NCBI GenBank assembly: GCA_902800595.1
Contig: CADCFA010000004.1
Location: forward strand, 1-64,000
DNA length: 64,000 nt
Direction: 5' to 3'
DNA from: an uncultured Prevotellaceae bacterium
GTDB taxonomy: Bacteria; Bacteroidota; Bacteroidia; Bacteroidales; Bacteroidaceae
Positions 1 to 9,459 of this stretch are shown here, in pieces. Position numbers and translations under genes: made by a program. The notes under the pieces are model-generated. The model saw only the letters and a program-made list of their open reading frames with translations, did no database searches and had not been told where the DNA came from. The first letter of the stretch is position 1. The number at the start of each line of letters is the position of its first letter.

Positions 1-24
1 GGTTATTGGTTAACGTTTATTGTA

Positions 25-2346
25 ATGGTCAGATTAGCAACTGTATCACCATGTTATAATGAAGAGGAGGTACTTTACCATAGTGTAGAGCGTCTCACAG
101 CCCTTTTTGAACGTATGATCTCAGAGGGATTGATCAGTAGTGACTCCATGATGGTATTTGTCAACGATGGCAGTCGTGATCGCACCTGGGAGATCATCTG
201 TGAGCTCCACGAGAAGAACAAGTTTGTGCGAGGCATCAACATGTCGCGCAATGTAGGCCATCAGAATGCCATTATGGCGGGTATGATGACGGCTCGTGAA
301 TGGGCGGATGCCGTCATCACCATCGATGCCGACCTGCAGGACGATATCGAGTGCATCCCAAAGATGGTGAAGGATTTTGAGGCTGGCAACGATATCGTCT
401 ATGGTGTGAAAGTGTCACGTGAGGCCGACCCCTATATGAAGAAGATGACGGCTCAGGCTTTCTACAAACTCCAGGACTCTATGGGCGTGGAGAGTATCTA
501 TAACCATGCCGATTTCCGTTTGATGAGCCGTCGTGCTCTCGATATGCTCTCGTCTTATAAGGAGCACAACCTTTATCTGCGTGGACTCATCCCGTTGATT
601 GGTCTGAAGCATACCACGGTGGATGACGTGATCAGCGAGCGTTTTGCAGGTCAGTCGAAATATACACTTCATAAGATGCTGCGCTTGGCTCTTAATGGCA
701 TCACTGCCTTCTCCGTGCGCCCGCTCTTCCTCATCTATAACATCGGTATCTTCTTTTTGGTTGTCGCCTTTTTTATCGCCTGTTATGTGGGCTATTCCCT
801 CGTGTCTGGTCATGTGGTACCAGGTTGGTCGTCACTCATCCTATCCATCTGGATTGTGGGTGGATTCATCCTCATCTCCCTCGGCATCGTGGGTACCTAT
901 ATCGGACAGATCTATACAGAGGTGAAGCGCCGTCCGCTCTATCATATTCAGGAAATACTGATGGCAGTAGCTGCCATGATGGCTGTCACAGGTGTTCAGG
1001 CACAGATTCCGCGCTCTGATGCGTTCCGTGCAAAGTATGAGTTAAAGGAGGTGGTGGTGATGAGCCGTCACAACATCCGTTCGCCGCTCACCTCAGGTGG
1101 TGCAGCCTATATGCGCGTCACGCCCCACGAGTGGTTTAAGTGGACCTCACCTTCGAGTCAGCTGTCACTGCGTGGTGGTGTCAACGAGACGGCTATGGGT
1201 CAGTTCTTCCGCAAATGGGTGGTTGGCGAAGGCTTGTTGCCAGACAACTATCGTCCTGAGGGCGACGAGGTACTGTTCTATGCCAACTCACGTCAGCGCA
1301 CCTTTGCCACAGCGAAGTATTTCTCAGCAGGTTTCCTGCCCTTTGCCAATGTAGAGATCACCCACAAGCTGGCAGAAGATAAGATGGATCCCGTATTCAC
1401 GGCTCAGTTTACAAAGATGAACAATACCTACCGTCAGCAGGTGCTCAGCGAGATCATGGCTCTGAATGGTGGTCCGCAGGCATGGATGCAGAGTGTACAG
1501 CCCACGCTGACACTGATGGAGCAGGTGCTCGACATGGCGCATTCGCCGGCAGCACTTCAGGGCGACACCACGCATTTCCGCTACGACGATATCCAGTTTA
1601 AGCTTGAGAAGGGAAGTGAGCCGAAGATGACTGGTGGCTACACGCTGGCCAACAGTGTGGCTGATGCTCTGGTGCTACAGTGCTATGAGTCGGAGAGCAT
1701 GACGGCTTTCGGACATGAGCTATCCACAGAGCAGTGGCGTGACATCTGTAAGGTGAAGGCGGTCTATGATGGCCTGTTGTTCACCACCCATGCCGCTGCC
1801 GTCAACCTGGCCTACCCGCTGGTAAGTCGCATCCGTGAGGAACTGAACCGCACCGATCGTAAGTTTATGTTCCTCTGCGGCCATGACAGCAATCTGGCCA
1901 GTATCAGTGCTGCCCTCCGATTCAATTTCCCAGAGACGAAGGATGCCTTTGAGAATCGTACGCCTATAGGTTCCAAACTCGTGTTCGAGAAATGGAGCGA
2001 TGGCAGCGATACCTTTGTCGCCATCAATCTGGTCTATGCCTCTGTCGATCAGCTGCAGAACCGTACGTTGCTGTCAACCGATGTGCCGCCAATGGTACTT
2101 CCCGTCACCGTAGAGGGCCTTTCTGCCAATGAAGATGGTCTCTATCGCCTGACAGACCTTGACGCCCGCTTTGGCGAGACTATCGCCGAATATGATGCCA
2201 TCGAGGATGACCCTACCGCCATCTCTTCAGCCACCCGTAGCGTCTCCGTCACCGATGGGCGGGCATACACACTGAATGGTGTCGTAGCCAACGACTCCAC
2301 ACGAGGACTTGTGATACAAAATGGTCAGAAGATCATTCGGAAATAA
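25..2346 (+). CDS. GT2 glycosyltransferase fused to histidine acid phosphatase
   Basis: One uninterrupted 773-residue frame joins two families. Residues 1 to about 310 form a DPM1/GtrB-like family 2 glycosyltransferase: SPCYNEEE near the N-terminus, the metal-binding DADLQDD near residue 95, and two C-terminal membrane helices (about 235-300). This family moves sugars onto lipid carriers or membrane glycans. From about residue 313 a hydrophobic stretch ending VQAQ reads as the signal peptide of a second protein, a phytase/glucose-1-phosphatase-like enzyme with the phosphohistidine motif SRHNIRSP (about 346) and the proton-donor motif GHDSN (about 618). With two helices in the first half, the third hydrophobic segment would put the phosphatase in the periplasm. 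It may be a true fusion or the product of a deletion between neighbouring genes; an ATG at 961 could still start the phosphatase alone. The ATG at 25 fits the start of the GT2 family. Confidence 0.85.
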   Translation: MVRLATVSPCYNEEEVLYHSVERLTALFERMISEGLISSDSMMVFVNDGSRDRTWEIICELHEKNKFVRGINMSRNVGHQNAIMAGMMTAREWADAVITIDADLQDDIECIPKMVKDFEAGNDIVYGVKVSREADPYMKKMTAQAFYKLQDSMGVESIYNHADFRLMSRRALDMLSSYKEHNLYLRGLIPLIGLKHTTVDDVISERFAGQSKYTLHKMLRLALNGITAFSVRPLFLIYNIGIFFLVVAFFIACYVGYSLVSGHVVPGWSSLILSIWIVGGFILISLGIVGTYIGQIYTEVKRRPLYHIQEILMAVAAMMAVTGVQAQIPRSDAFRAKYELKEVVVMSRHNIRSPLTSGGAAYMRVTPHEWFKWTSPSSQLSLRGGVNETAMGQFFRKWVVGEGLLPDNYRPEGDEVLFYANSRQRTFATAKYFSAGFLPFANVEITHKLAEDKMDPVFTAQFTKMNNTYRQQVLSEIMALNGGPQAWMQSVQPTLTLMEQVLDMAHSPAALQGDTTHFRYDDIQFKLEKGSEPKMTGGYTLANSVADALVLQCYESESMTAFGHELSTEQWRDICKVKAVYDGLLFTTHAAAVNLAYPLVSRIREELNRTDRKFMFLCGHDSNLASISAALRFNFPETKDAFENRTPIGSKLVFEKWSDGSDTFVAINLVYASVDQLQNRTLLSTDVPPMVLPVTVEGLSANEDGLYRLTDLDARFGETIAEYDAIEDDPTAISSATRSVSVTDGRAYTLNGVVANDSTRGLVIQNGQKIIRK

Positions 2347-2387
2347 CAAGAATCCCTGTCGAACTGGCGGCAGGGATTCTTGTTATT
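2342..2387. terminator. Bidirectional hairpin terminator
   Basis: A 17-bp perfect stem (AATAACAAGAATCCCTG and its complement) with a 12-nt loop lies between the convergent fusion gene and the GH2 gene. A and T tracts flank the stem, so it can act in both directions. Confidence 0.85.
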
Positions 2388-4695
2388 ATTTGCAAACGCC
2401 AAGATGAATGGCAGCTGGAGGGAGGTTACTCCTGACACTGACTTGTGCCTTGCCTTTCTGAGGGTTGCTGCGCACCACAATCATGGCACGGCCTTTCCAA
2501 GTGGTGAAATGCTGCGAGGTGGAGGGTTCGCGGTCCTTGAGGTCGGCTGAGGCGGCAGCCATCAGACGGGCCTGTCCGTTGACACCTACCTCACAGGGGA
2601 TGGCGGCATCGGGACATACGCGGCCATCCTTGTCAACCACCTCGACGGTGATGAATGCCAGTTGCTGGCCATCGGCTTTTAATACCTTTCTGTCGGCAGT
2701 CAGACGAAGGGCAGCAGGGGGGCCAGCGGTGCTCAGGGTCACTGTCTGATCGCCAGCCACAGCCCGCAGGGTACCTGCCTCATAAGGTACACTGAATACG
2801 GCCTTGAACTCTGTGGAACGGTCAACGGTCTTCGTGCCGATGAGCTGGTCGTTGAGGTACAGACTCACCTCGGGTGACTTGGTATAGACCTCCACGTCGA
2901 TGGGTTTGCCTTCCCAACCGTTCCAGTTCCAACTCTCCCATGTGGGCCATACGCTCCATGAGGTCTCGAAGATCTTACCACGATAGCCGTCGGGCTCCTT
3001 CACAGCCATATAGAGACTCGGTTTGTCGCTCCACAGCATTTCCCGGTAGTGACTGATAGGCTTGCGCCAACCAGTGACATCCACATCGCCGCAGCAGGCA
3101 CCATGCCAGTCGGGCTGACCGCCCTCGGCATAGCTCTCGCCTGGGCGTTCTCCTTCGTAGTAGTAGCGGCCTATGCCAGACTCTCCTAAGTAGTCGAGTC
3201 CCGTCCACACGATATCACCTACAATATAGGGATAGTCGTTCACGTAAGCCCAGTTCTTGAAAGCATCGCGAGGGAAACTCTCCGTCTGCCACATCACACG
3301 ACGCGGGTCGCGCTGATGGTCGGAGGCGTGTTTGAAGATCATGTAGTTATAGCCTGCGATATCGAGCACCTCGAAATGAGGGTCGTAGATCTCCCAGTCG
3401 CTGTCCCAGGCACAGAGTGCTTCCGTGACAGGGCGTGTCTTGTCGCACTCCAAGATGGCAGCTTTCAGTTTTCGGGCTGTGGTGATGACTGCTATCTCCT
3501 TGCGCTCGATGATCTCGTTGCCGATACTCCAGCTGATGATGCTGGGGTGGTTGCGGTCACGTAATACCATGGCGTGGATATCCTCACGATAGCATGAGTC
3601 GATGAGGGTGGAGTAGTCGTATGGGTTCTTCTGTGTGCGCCAGCCGTCGAAGGCCTCGCCGATGACGAGCATACCTATGGAGTCGCAGGCATCGAGGAAG
3701 GCGCGGGTGGTGGGGTTATGTGACGTGCGGATAAGGTTGAAACCAGCTTCTTTCATCTGTCTGACCTTTCGGATCTCTGCATCGTCGAATGCCATAGCTC
3801 CTAAGACACCATCATCGTGATGCACGCAGGCACCACTAATCAGCACCTTCTGTCCGTTGAGCATGAAGCCTTTTTCGGCATCGAACGAGAACGAGCGGAT
3901 ACCAAACTTCGTGGAGCGTTTAGTATTGATGTTTGAGAGTTTTACGTTGGCAGAATAGAGATAGGGATCATCAGGCGACCAGAGGTGGGGGTGCTGGATG
4001 GTGTAGTTAAAGTTGACTGTTTTGGTCTCGCCTGCCTTCAGTGTGATTGTCTGTTGCTGGTCTTCAACATCGACTGTGGCTTGCTGTTCTGTGGCAGCCT
4101 CGTTCTGCACAGTTACTGCCACCTGTACAGTTGCTTGGTCGGCAGACACATCGGGTGTTGTTACAAACACCCCATTCTCAGCAATATGTAAGGCGGGCAT
4201 CGTCTGTAGCCACACATGGCGATAGATGCCTGAGCCAGAGTACCAGCGGCAGTTGGGCTGCTGGGAGTTGTCAACCTTTACAGTGACCTCGTTGAGACGT
4301 TTATCTTTAAATAAATAAGGTGTGATATCAATGGTAAACGGTGTGTAGCCGTAAGCATGCTGTCCGGCTTTCTGTCCGTTGACGAAGACCTCGGCTCTTT
4401 GATAGACACCCTCGAAGTGGAGCTTCACCAGTTCCCCCTTGGGTGTGGCAAACTTCTTGCGATACTCACCTTTGCCGCCCTGGAACCAGCCTCCGCCAGT
4501 GCCAGTGGCGCCTGTCGCAGGGTCAGGTGCATCATAGATGTCCCAATCGTGGGGGAGATCTACAGTGATGGTTTTCCCGTTGCGGGTAAACTGCCAGTTG
4601 CTATCAAAGAGCGACTGTGACTGTGCTGCTGCGGACATCCCGAGAGTCAGGACTGCAGCGATTGTTGCCATGCGGCAGATGGTTATTTTCTTCAT
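2386..4695 (-). CDS. Glycoside hydrolase family 2, beta-galactosidase type
   Basis: A 769-residue exported GH2 enzyme. The N-terminus has a signal peptide ending near AAAQSQ. A jelly-roll sugar-binding domain follows (PHDWDIYD, then the GSGIYRHVWL motif), then an Ig-like domain, then the TIM barrel with RTSHNPTTRAF, the acid/base Glu in SWSIGNE (about 391) and the probable nucleophile Glu in MWQTES (about 470). The C-terminus holds further Ig-like modules (DUF4982 and Big types), as in many Bacteroidetes GH2 enzymes. Family members remove terminal beta-linked galactose or related sugars; the exact substrate cannot be read here. It lies 12 bp after the GH43 gene on the same strand, so the two are probably co-transcribed and act on the same plant glycan. 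Confidence 0.9.
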   Translation of the reverse strand: MKKITICRMATIAAVLTLGMSAAAQSQSLFDSNWQFTRNGKTITVDLPHDWDIYDAPDPATGATGTGGGWFQGGKGEYRKKFATPKGELVKLHFEGVYQRAEVFVNGQKAGQHAYGYTPFTIDITPYLFKDKRLNEVTVKVDNSQQPNCRWYSGSGIYRHVWLQTMPALHIAENGVFVTTPDVSADQATVQVAVTVQNEAATEQQATVDVEDQQQTITLKAGETKTVNFNYTIQHPHLWSPDDPYLYSANVKLSNINTKRSTKFGIRSFSFDAEKGFMLNGQKVLISGACVHHDDGVLGAMAFDDAEIRKVRQMKEAGFNLIRTSHNPTTRAFLDACDSIGMLVIGEAFDGWRTQKNPYDYSTLIDSCYREDIHAMVLRDRNHPSIISWSIGNEIIERKEIAVITTARKLKAAILECDKTRPVTEALCAWDSDWEIYDPHFEVLDIAGYNYMIFKHASDHQRDPRRVMWQTESFPRDAFKNWAYVNDYPYIVGDIVWTGLDYLGESGIGRYYYEGERPGESYAEGGQPDWHGACCGDVDVTGWRKPISHYREMLWSDKPSLYMAVKEPDGYRGKIFETSWSVWPTWESWNWNGWEGKPIDVEVYTKSPEVSLYLNDQLIGTKTVDRSTEFKAVFSVPYEAGTLRAVAGDQTVTLSTAGPPAALRLTADRKVLKADGQQLAFITVEVVDKDGRVCPDAAIPCEVGVNGQARLMAAASADLKDREPSTSQHFTTWKGRAMIVVRSNPQKGKAQVSVRSNLPPAAIHLGVCK

Positions 4696-4707
4696 CGTGT
4701 CGTATTT

Positions 4708-6324
4708 TTAGTTGAAGGTAAAATTATCAAAGTCGGCATAGCCACCTGCTTTCTTGGTGGCATAGCAGAAGAGGGTAAACTTCGATCCCATGAAGAAGCG
4801 GCGCCAGTCGAAGCTGAGCTTGTAGTCTGAGCCGATCTTGGTCCACTGCTCCCCGTCGAGACTATAATAGAAGGTGGCGAGGTCGGTGCCGCCATATTGA
4901 TTCCCACCAACGGGACGGAAGTCGGCATCGATGCGCAGCCAGATCTTGTTCTGCTTCAGCTCAACCGTTTCTATCACCTTTTCCTCAACGTTAGTGACAG
5001 CCTTCTCGCGCTCTGTCAGCTCTACTTTCTGTTCTGACATCTCCAATACCAGGCGTTTGCCTTTCTTCTTTATGGTGAGCAGGCCGGAGTCGCTGTTAAA
5101 GGCGGCAAAGCCTGCACAGTCGCCATCTTTCAGATGCGACAGGTCGATGCTGACACTTGCGCTACTGGTGGGTCCCATCATGCGCTGGGTGAGGGAGTTG
5201 GGTGCCAGATAGATGTTGGGTACCACTCGTGAGGTCTTCAGGCGTAGAAATCCTGGGCGCTCCGTGAGGCTCCAGGCATTGTCGATGGGGTTGTGGTTCC
5301 ACTGCCAGTGAAGACCGAGCTTGCTGTCCTCAAAGTCATCGCTGTTCACGATAGAGGTCTTGGGCTCACCGCTTTTCAGGGCACGTACCATATCGGGCAC
5401 CTTACCGTTCTCGTCGCCGAGCATCGGCCAACCGTTGATCCAACGGCAGGGCATCAGGGTGAGCACACGTCCCACACCACCACGATCCTGGAAGATGATG
5501 CCATACCAGTCGCCGTCTTTAGTATCGACAATAGTACCCTGGGCTTCGTAAGAGAAACCACCGAACTCACTCTCGAGGATCACCTGCTTCTCCCAAGGTC
5601 CGTGAATATCATCGGCACGATAGCACACCTCACGACGATGACGACCTGGGGCATAGACGTGTGAGATCATCAGCAGGTAGTATTTGCCATTGTGCTTGAT
5701 GACACGTGAACCTTCCAACAGTCCTTTCTCGTCCTCCTCACGCTGGAAGATCTGCTGATGAGTGCCTTCGATGACATCGGAGAGGTCGGACTTCAGTTCC
5801 ATCATCTCACCAGTACCGTAGATCACATACACACGGTTATCGTCGTCGAAGAACAAAGAGCAGTCGTGGAAGTGACGCATCCGAGAGAGCACCTTCCAGG
5901 GGCCTTCTGCCTTGTCGGCTGTAAAGATATAGGTGTCACCCATGACTCCTGGTTCATTAGGTGCCAGCAAGGCGTAGAACTTGCCGTTATGATACTTCAA
6001 TGAGGTGGCCCACTGGCCGCGTCCATAGACGGTTCCCTCCTGCATATCATACTTAGGCGAGTCGGTCAGCTTGTCGAAGATGTAGCCTACGGTCTCCCAG
6101 TTCTTCAGGTCTTTCGACTTCATGATGGGTGCGCCAGGCATCAGGTGCATGGTGGTGGATACCAGATAGAAGGTGTCATCTACGCGGATCACGTCAGGAT
6201 CGGGCACGTCTGCCCATAACATCGGGTTCTGTACTTTCTCCATCTGGAGTGTCTCGTAATCGTCGGCTGAGGTAGTCGCTGGTGCCAGTAGGGCACTACA
6301 CAACAGGATAGTTGATAGTTTCAT
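4708..6324 (-). CDS. Glycoside hydrolase family 43, xylosidase/arabinofuranosidase type
   Basis: A 538-residue exported protein with a signal peptide ending near TTSA. It has the five-bladed GH43 propeller: the base Asp in ADVPDPDVIR, TTMHLMPGAP, a central Asp in FHDCSLFFDDD, and the Glu of the YEAQG motif as probable acid. After about residue 325 a concanavalin-like beta-sandwich tail (DUF1349/GH43_C2 type) follows. This arrangement resembles subfamily 12, known for beta-xylosidase and alpha-L-arabinofuranosidase activity. The gene starts 9 bp after the ChrA-like gene and is followed 12 bp later by the GH2 gene, so it sits inside one minus-strand transcription string. Confidence 0.88.
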   Translation of the reverse strand: MKLSTILLCSALLAPATTSADDYETLQMEKVQNPMLWADVPDPDVIRVDDTFYLVSTTMHLMPGAPIMKSKDLKNWETVGYIFDKLTDSPKYDMQEGTVYGRGQWATSLKYHNGKFYALLAPNEPGVMGDTYIFTADKAEGPWKVLSRMRHFHDCSLFFDDDNRVYVIYGTGEMMELKSDLSDVIEGTHQQIFQREEDEKGLLEGSRVIKHNGKYYLLMISHVYAPGRHRREVCYRADDIHGPWEKQVILESEFGGFSYEAQGTIVDTKDGDWYGIIFQDRGGVGRVLTLMPCRWINGWPMLGDENGKVPDMVRALKSGEPKTSIVNSDDFEDSKLGLHWQWNHNPIDNAWSLTERPGFLRLKTSRVVPNIYLAPNSLTQRMMGPTSSASVSIDLSHLKDGDCAGFAAFNSDSGLLTIKKKGKRLVLEMSEQKVELTEREKAVTNVEEKVIETVELKQNKIWLRIDADFRPVGGNQYGGTDLATFYYSLDGEQWTKIGSDYKLSFDWRRFFMGSKFTLFCYATKKAGGYADFDNFTFN

Positions 6325-6333
6325 AAAGGTGAT

Positions 6334-6909
6334 TTAGTATAGTAATAACAAGCCCGCAATACCTGCATAGCAGATCATGCGGATAGGGTTTATCTTCAGA
6401 TAGCCAGTGCCGAAGGCTGTTGCAGCGAACAAGGCACAGCTGATAAAGAACTGCCAGGGGTTCTCCTTCGGGGTGGAGAAGTTCTCTGCGTTGCAGAGCA
6501 ACAGGGTGGCAGCAGCCAGGAGACCAACCACGGCAGGGCGCAAGCCAGTAAACACCGACTGCACCAGATGGGTGTTCATATACTTCATGAACATCTTACT
6601 GATCAGGATCATCAGAATGAGCGAAGGTAATACCAGTGCGAAGGTGGCTGTGGCGGAACCCAGTACTGCCATCGCATGACTATAGCCTGCATTCTGGATG
6701 GCGGTAAAGCCGCAATAGGTAGCAGAGTTGATGCCGATAGGACCAGGTGTCATCTGGGAGATAGCCACGATATCGGTGAATTCTGCTGTTGAGAGCCAGT
6801 GGTGACTCTCTACCGTCTCATGCTGAATCAGTGACAACATGCCATAGCCGCCACCGAATCCGAAGAGTCCGATCTTAAAGAATGTGATAAATAAGCTAAG
6901 GAATATCAT
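6334..6909 (-). CDS. Chromate transporter family protein, second half
   Basis: About 191 residues of hydrophobic helices with the CHR-family signatures FGFGGGYGMLSLI, QMTPGPIGINSATY and FTGLRPAVVGLL. ChrA proteins move anions such as chromate; in many bacteria, as here, the two CHR domains are separate adjacent genes forming one transporter. A longer frame runs to 6951, but I place the start at 6909 because its ATG overlaps the stop of the preceding gene in an ATGA, the usual sign of translational coupling, and MIFLSLFITFF then gives a normal first helix. The true substrate is unknown. Confidence 0.85.
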   Translation of the reverse strand: MIFLSLFITFFKIGLFGFGGGYGMLSLIQHETVESHHWLSTAEFTDIVAISQMTPGPIGINSATYCGFTAIQNAGYSHAMAVLGSATATFALVLPSLILMILISKMFMKYMNTHLVQSVFTGLRPAVVGLLAAATLLLCNAENFSTPKENPWQFFISCALFAATAFGTGYLKINPIRMICYAGIAGLLLLY

Positions 6910-7463
6910 CTCTGTGCCTCCGTATCTTTGTGTATGAATTTCCCATAACAATAACCTGCCACTCCTGCAATGATGATAATATAGATGGGTGAGATTCCGA
7001 GTGCCCAGATGGCAAGTGCACAGGCAACAGGAATCCAGATAGTGAACTTGTTGAGTTGTGCCCGCTGTCCCAGTCGGAAGGTAGGCACGGCAATCAGCGC
7101 CACCACAGCCGGACGGATACCTCGGAAAATGGCAGCTACGATCTGATTGTCCTCAAACTGCTTGAAGAAGATGGCAATGGCAAGGATAATCAAAAACGAG
7201 GGTAGGGCAGTGCCTAGAGCGGTAGCAATGGCACCAAGTTCCTTCTTCAACTTATAACCTATGAAAATGGCGATATTGATGGCGAAGACACCAGGACAGC
7301 TCTGGGCGATGGCAATCAGGTCGAGCATCTCTTCCTTTTCCACCCAGCGGTGCTTGTTCACCACCTCTTCCTCAATCAAAGGTATCATGGCATACCCACC
7401 CCCGAGGGTGAATATGCCAATCTTAAAGAACGTCTTAAATGATTCCCAGTAAATGTTGCTCAC
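6906..7463 (-). CDS. Chromate transporter family protein, first half
   Basis: A 185-residue membrane protein matching its downstream partner: FTLGGGYAMIPLI, AQSCPGVFAINIAIF and FRGIRPAVVALI are the CHR motifs. The start codon is GTG at 7463, right next to four copies of an 8-nt repeat that also supplies the only AGG-type ribosome-binding sequence and contains the purL stop codon. The stop overlaps the next gene by 4 bases. The pair most likely makes one split-domain transporter. Its place behind purL has no obvious functional reason. Confidence 0.85.
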   Translation of the reverse strand: MSNIYWESFKTFFKIGIFTLGGGYAMIPLIEEEVVNKHRWVEKEEMLDLIAIAQSCPGVFAINIAIFIGYKLKKELGAIATALGTALPSFLIILAIAIFFKQFEDNQIVAAIFRGIRPAVVALIAVPTFRLGQRAQLNKFTIWIPVACALAIWALGISPIYIIIIAGVAGYCYGKFIHKDTEAQR

Positions 7464-7495
7464 TTTTACCTTTTTACCTTTTTACTTTTTTACCT
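7464..7495 (-). repeat. Four tandem AGGTAAAA octamers between purL and chrA
   Basis: Read on the minus strand, the 8-nt unit AGGTAAAA occurs four times (one copy AAGTAAAA). It covers the last codons and stop of purL and ends against the GTG start of the ChrA-like gene. Each unit contains an AGG that could act as a ribosome-binding site. Confidence 0.8.
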
Positions 7496-8424
7496 TTTCC
7501 TCCACCCACTTACGTGCATTCACAAATGCCTCAATCCAAGGTGTCACCTCGTCGTTACGACGGTCAGCGGGATACCAGGCATTCTGCCAGGGGAATACGG
7601 CACGCTCCAGGTGAGGCATCATACAGAGATGACGACCATCCTCAGAGCAGATACCTGCCACATTATAGTCAGAGCCGTTAGGATTAGCGGGATAGCCAGC
7701 ATAGTTGTACTTGGCGATGACATTGTAAGCGCTCTCTGCCTCGGGCAATGAGAACTTACCCTCGCCGTGGGCTACCCACAGACCGAGTTTGTTACCGCTC
7801 AGACTGCCGAACATCACGCTGTTGTTCTGGGGAATGCTCAGACTGATAAACTCACTCTCGAACTTGTGCGAGTCGTTGTGCAGCATCTTAGCGCCCTTAG
7901 CACCTGTCAAACCGAGTTCCACCATCAGCTGACAACCGTTACAGATACCCAGTGAGAGAGTGTCCTCGCGGGCATAGAACTTATCGAGTGCCTCCTTGGC
8001 CTTGGGGTTGAAGAGGAAGGCACCAGCCCAACCCTTAGCAGAACCCAGCACGTCGGAGTTAGAGAAACCACCACAGAACACAATCATGTTGATATCCTCG
8101 AGGGTCTCGCGACCAGAAATCAGATCGGTCATCATCACGTCCTTCACGTCGAAGCCAGCCAGATACAGACAGTAAGCCATCTCGCGCTCACCGTTGGTAC
8201 CCTTCTCACGGATAATCGCTGCCTTGATGCCAGAGGGCTGACGGCGATCGGCAGAGATACCATACTGAGCAAGAGTGCCCTTGAAATCCTTATTAAACTT
8301 CATCTCGATAGGCTGCTTCTTATAGTTTTCGAAACGCTCAGCAGCCTTGCCGTTGAAGCTCTGCTTGCGGTCGAGCAGGTAAGAGGTCTTATACCATACG
8401 TCACGCAGGGCGTCGATGTCGAAG

Positions 8425-8464
8425 CTAGCCTGACTAGTCTCACTTGCCTGACTAGAATTACTAG
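8425..8464. repeat. CTAG-N5 nonamer array inside purL (C-terminal half)
   Basis: CTAG occurs at 8425, 8434, 8452 and 8461, with CTTG at the intervening position 8443, so the spacing is exactly 9 nt over five positions. In the protein it forms a Ser/Gln/Ala-rich insertion (NSSQASETSQAS) in a variable loop. Confidence 0.85.
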
Positions 8465-9419
8465 GATAAACCACCACAATGCTGCGGCTGTCTTCTACTG
8501 GATAGCCGATCTTGGCAAAGCCAATTCCCTGCTCCTCCATGAAGTCTTTGAACTCCTGCTTGTGCTCATCGCTTACCTCGATCACCACACCTGGGTTCTC
8601 TGCGAAGAGAGCCTTCACGATGTCGCCATCCTTACAGATGTCGTGCAGGTTGATGTGCATACCACCCTTGGTATTGGCGAAGCACATCTCCAACAGAGTG
8701 GTAATCAGACCACCGGCAGAGATATCGTGACCAGCCATAATCCAGCCCTTCTCAATCATCTGCTGAACAGCCATAAAGGCATCGGCGAAGTACTCAGCGT
8801 TCTTCACTGTAGGCACATCGTCGCCCACCTTACCCAAACTCTGGGCGAAAGCAGAACCACCCAGATGCTGCTCGTCGAAAGAGAAGTCGATATGATAGAG
8901 TGATGCGTTCTTATCGTTTACCAAGACGGGGCTTACCACCTTCTTGATATCAGAAACCTCACCACCTGCTGATACGATCACCGTTCCTGGAGAGATAATC
9001 TTCTCGCCATTCGGATACTGCTGACTCAAAGACAGCGAGTCCTTACCAGTAGGAACATTGATATGCAGGTCGCAGCAGAAATCGCTCAGAGCCTTCACAC
9101 CAGCATACAGACGGGCATCCTCACCCTCCTGAGAGCGACAAGGCCACATCCAGTTGGCAGAGAGACTCAGTGAATCCATGCCCTCTGCCAGAGGTGCCCA
9201 GACAATATTGGTCAGTGCCTCAGCTACAGACAGCACGGAACCAGCGGCAGGATTAGCCAGACCAGCCTGAGGCGCATGACCTAAGGCTGTGGCGATACCC
9301 TTCACACCACGATAGTCGAGGGCTACGACACCACAGTCGCTCAGAGGCAACTGGATCTCACCCTGACACTGCTGACGGCCAGTCCTTACAAGCCACAGCC
9401 TCCAGCTGGAGCACTCTTT

Positions 9420-9459
9420 CTAGGTATTCTAGTAGGGCTAGGTTGTCTAGTTTTTCTAG
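9420..9459. repeat. CTAG-N5 nonamer array inside purL (N-terminal half)
   Basis: CTAG occurs at 9420, 9429, 9438, 9447 and 9456, five perfect copies at 9-nt spacing. In the purL frame it encodes the Leu-periodic stretch LEKLDNLALLEYLE, a different phase from the other purL array. Confidence 0.9.

Noticed and set aside
7482..9350. The second purL frame as an independent gene
   Set aside because: Its first codon is TTG inside a conserved motif, it has no promoter or ribosome-binding site, and it matches the C-terminal half of PurL only.
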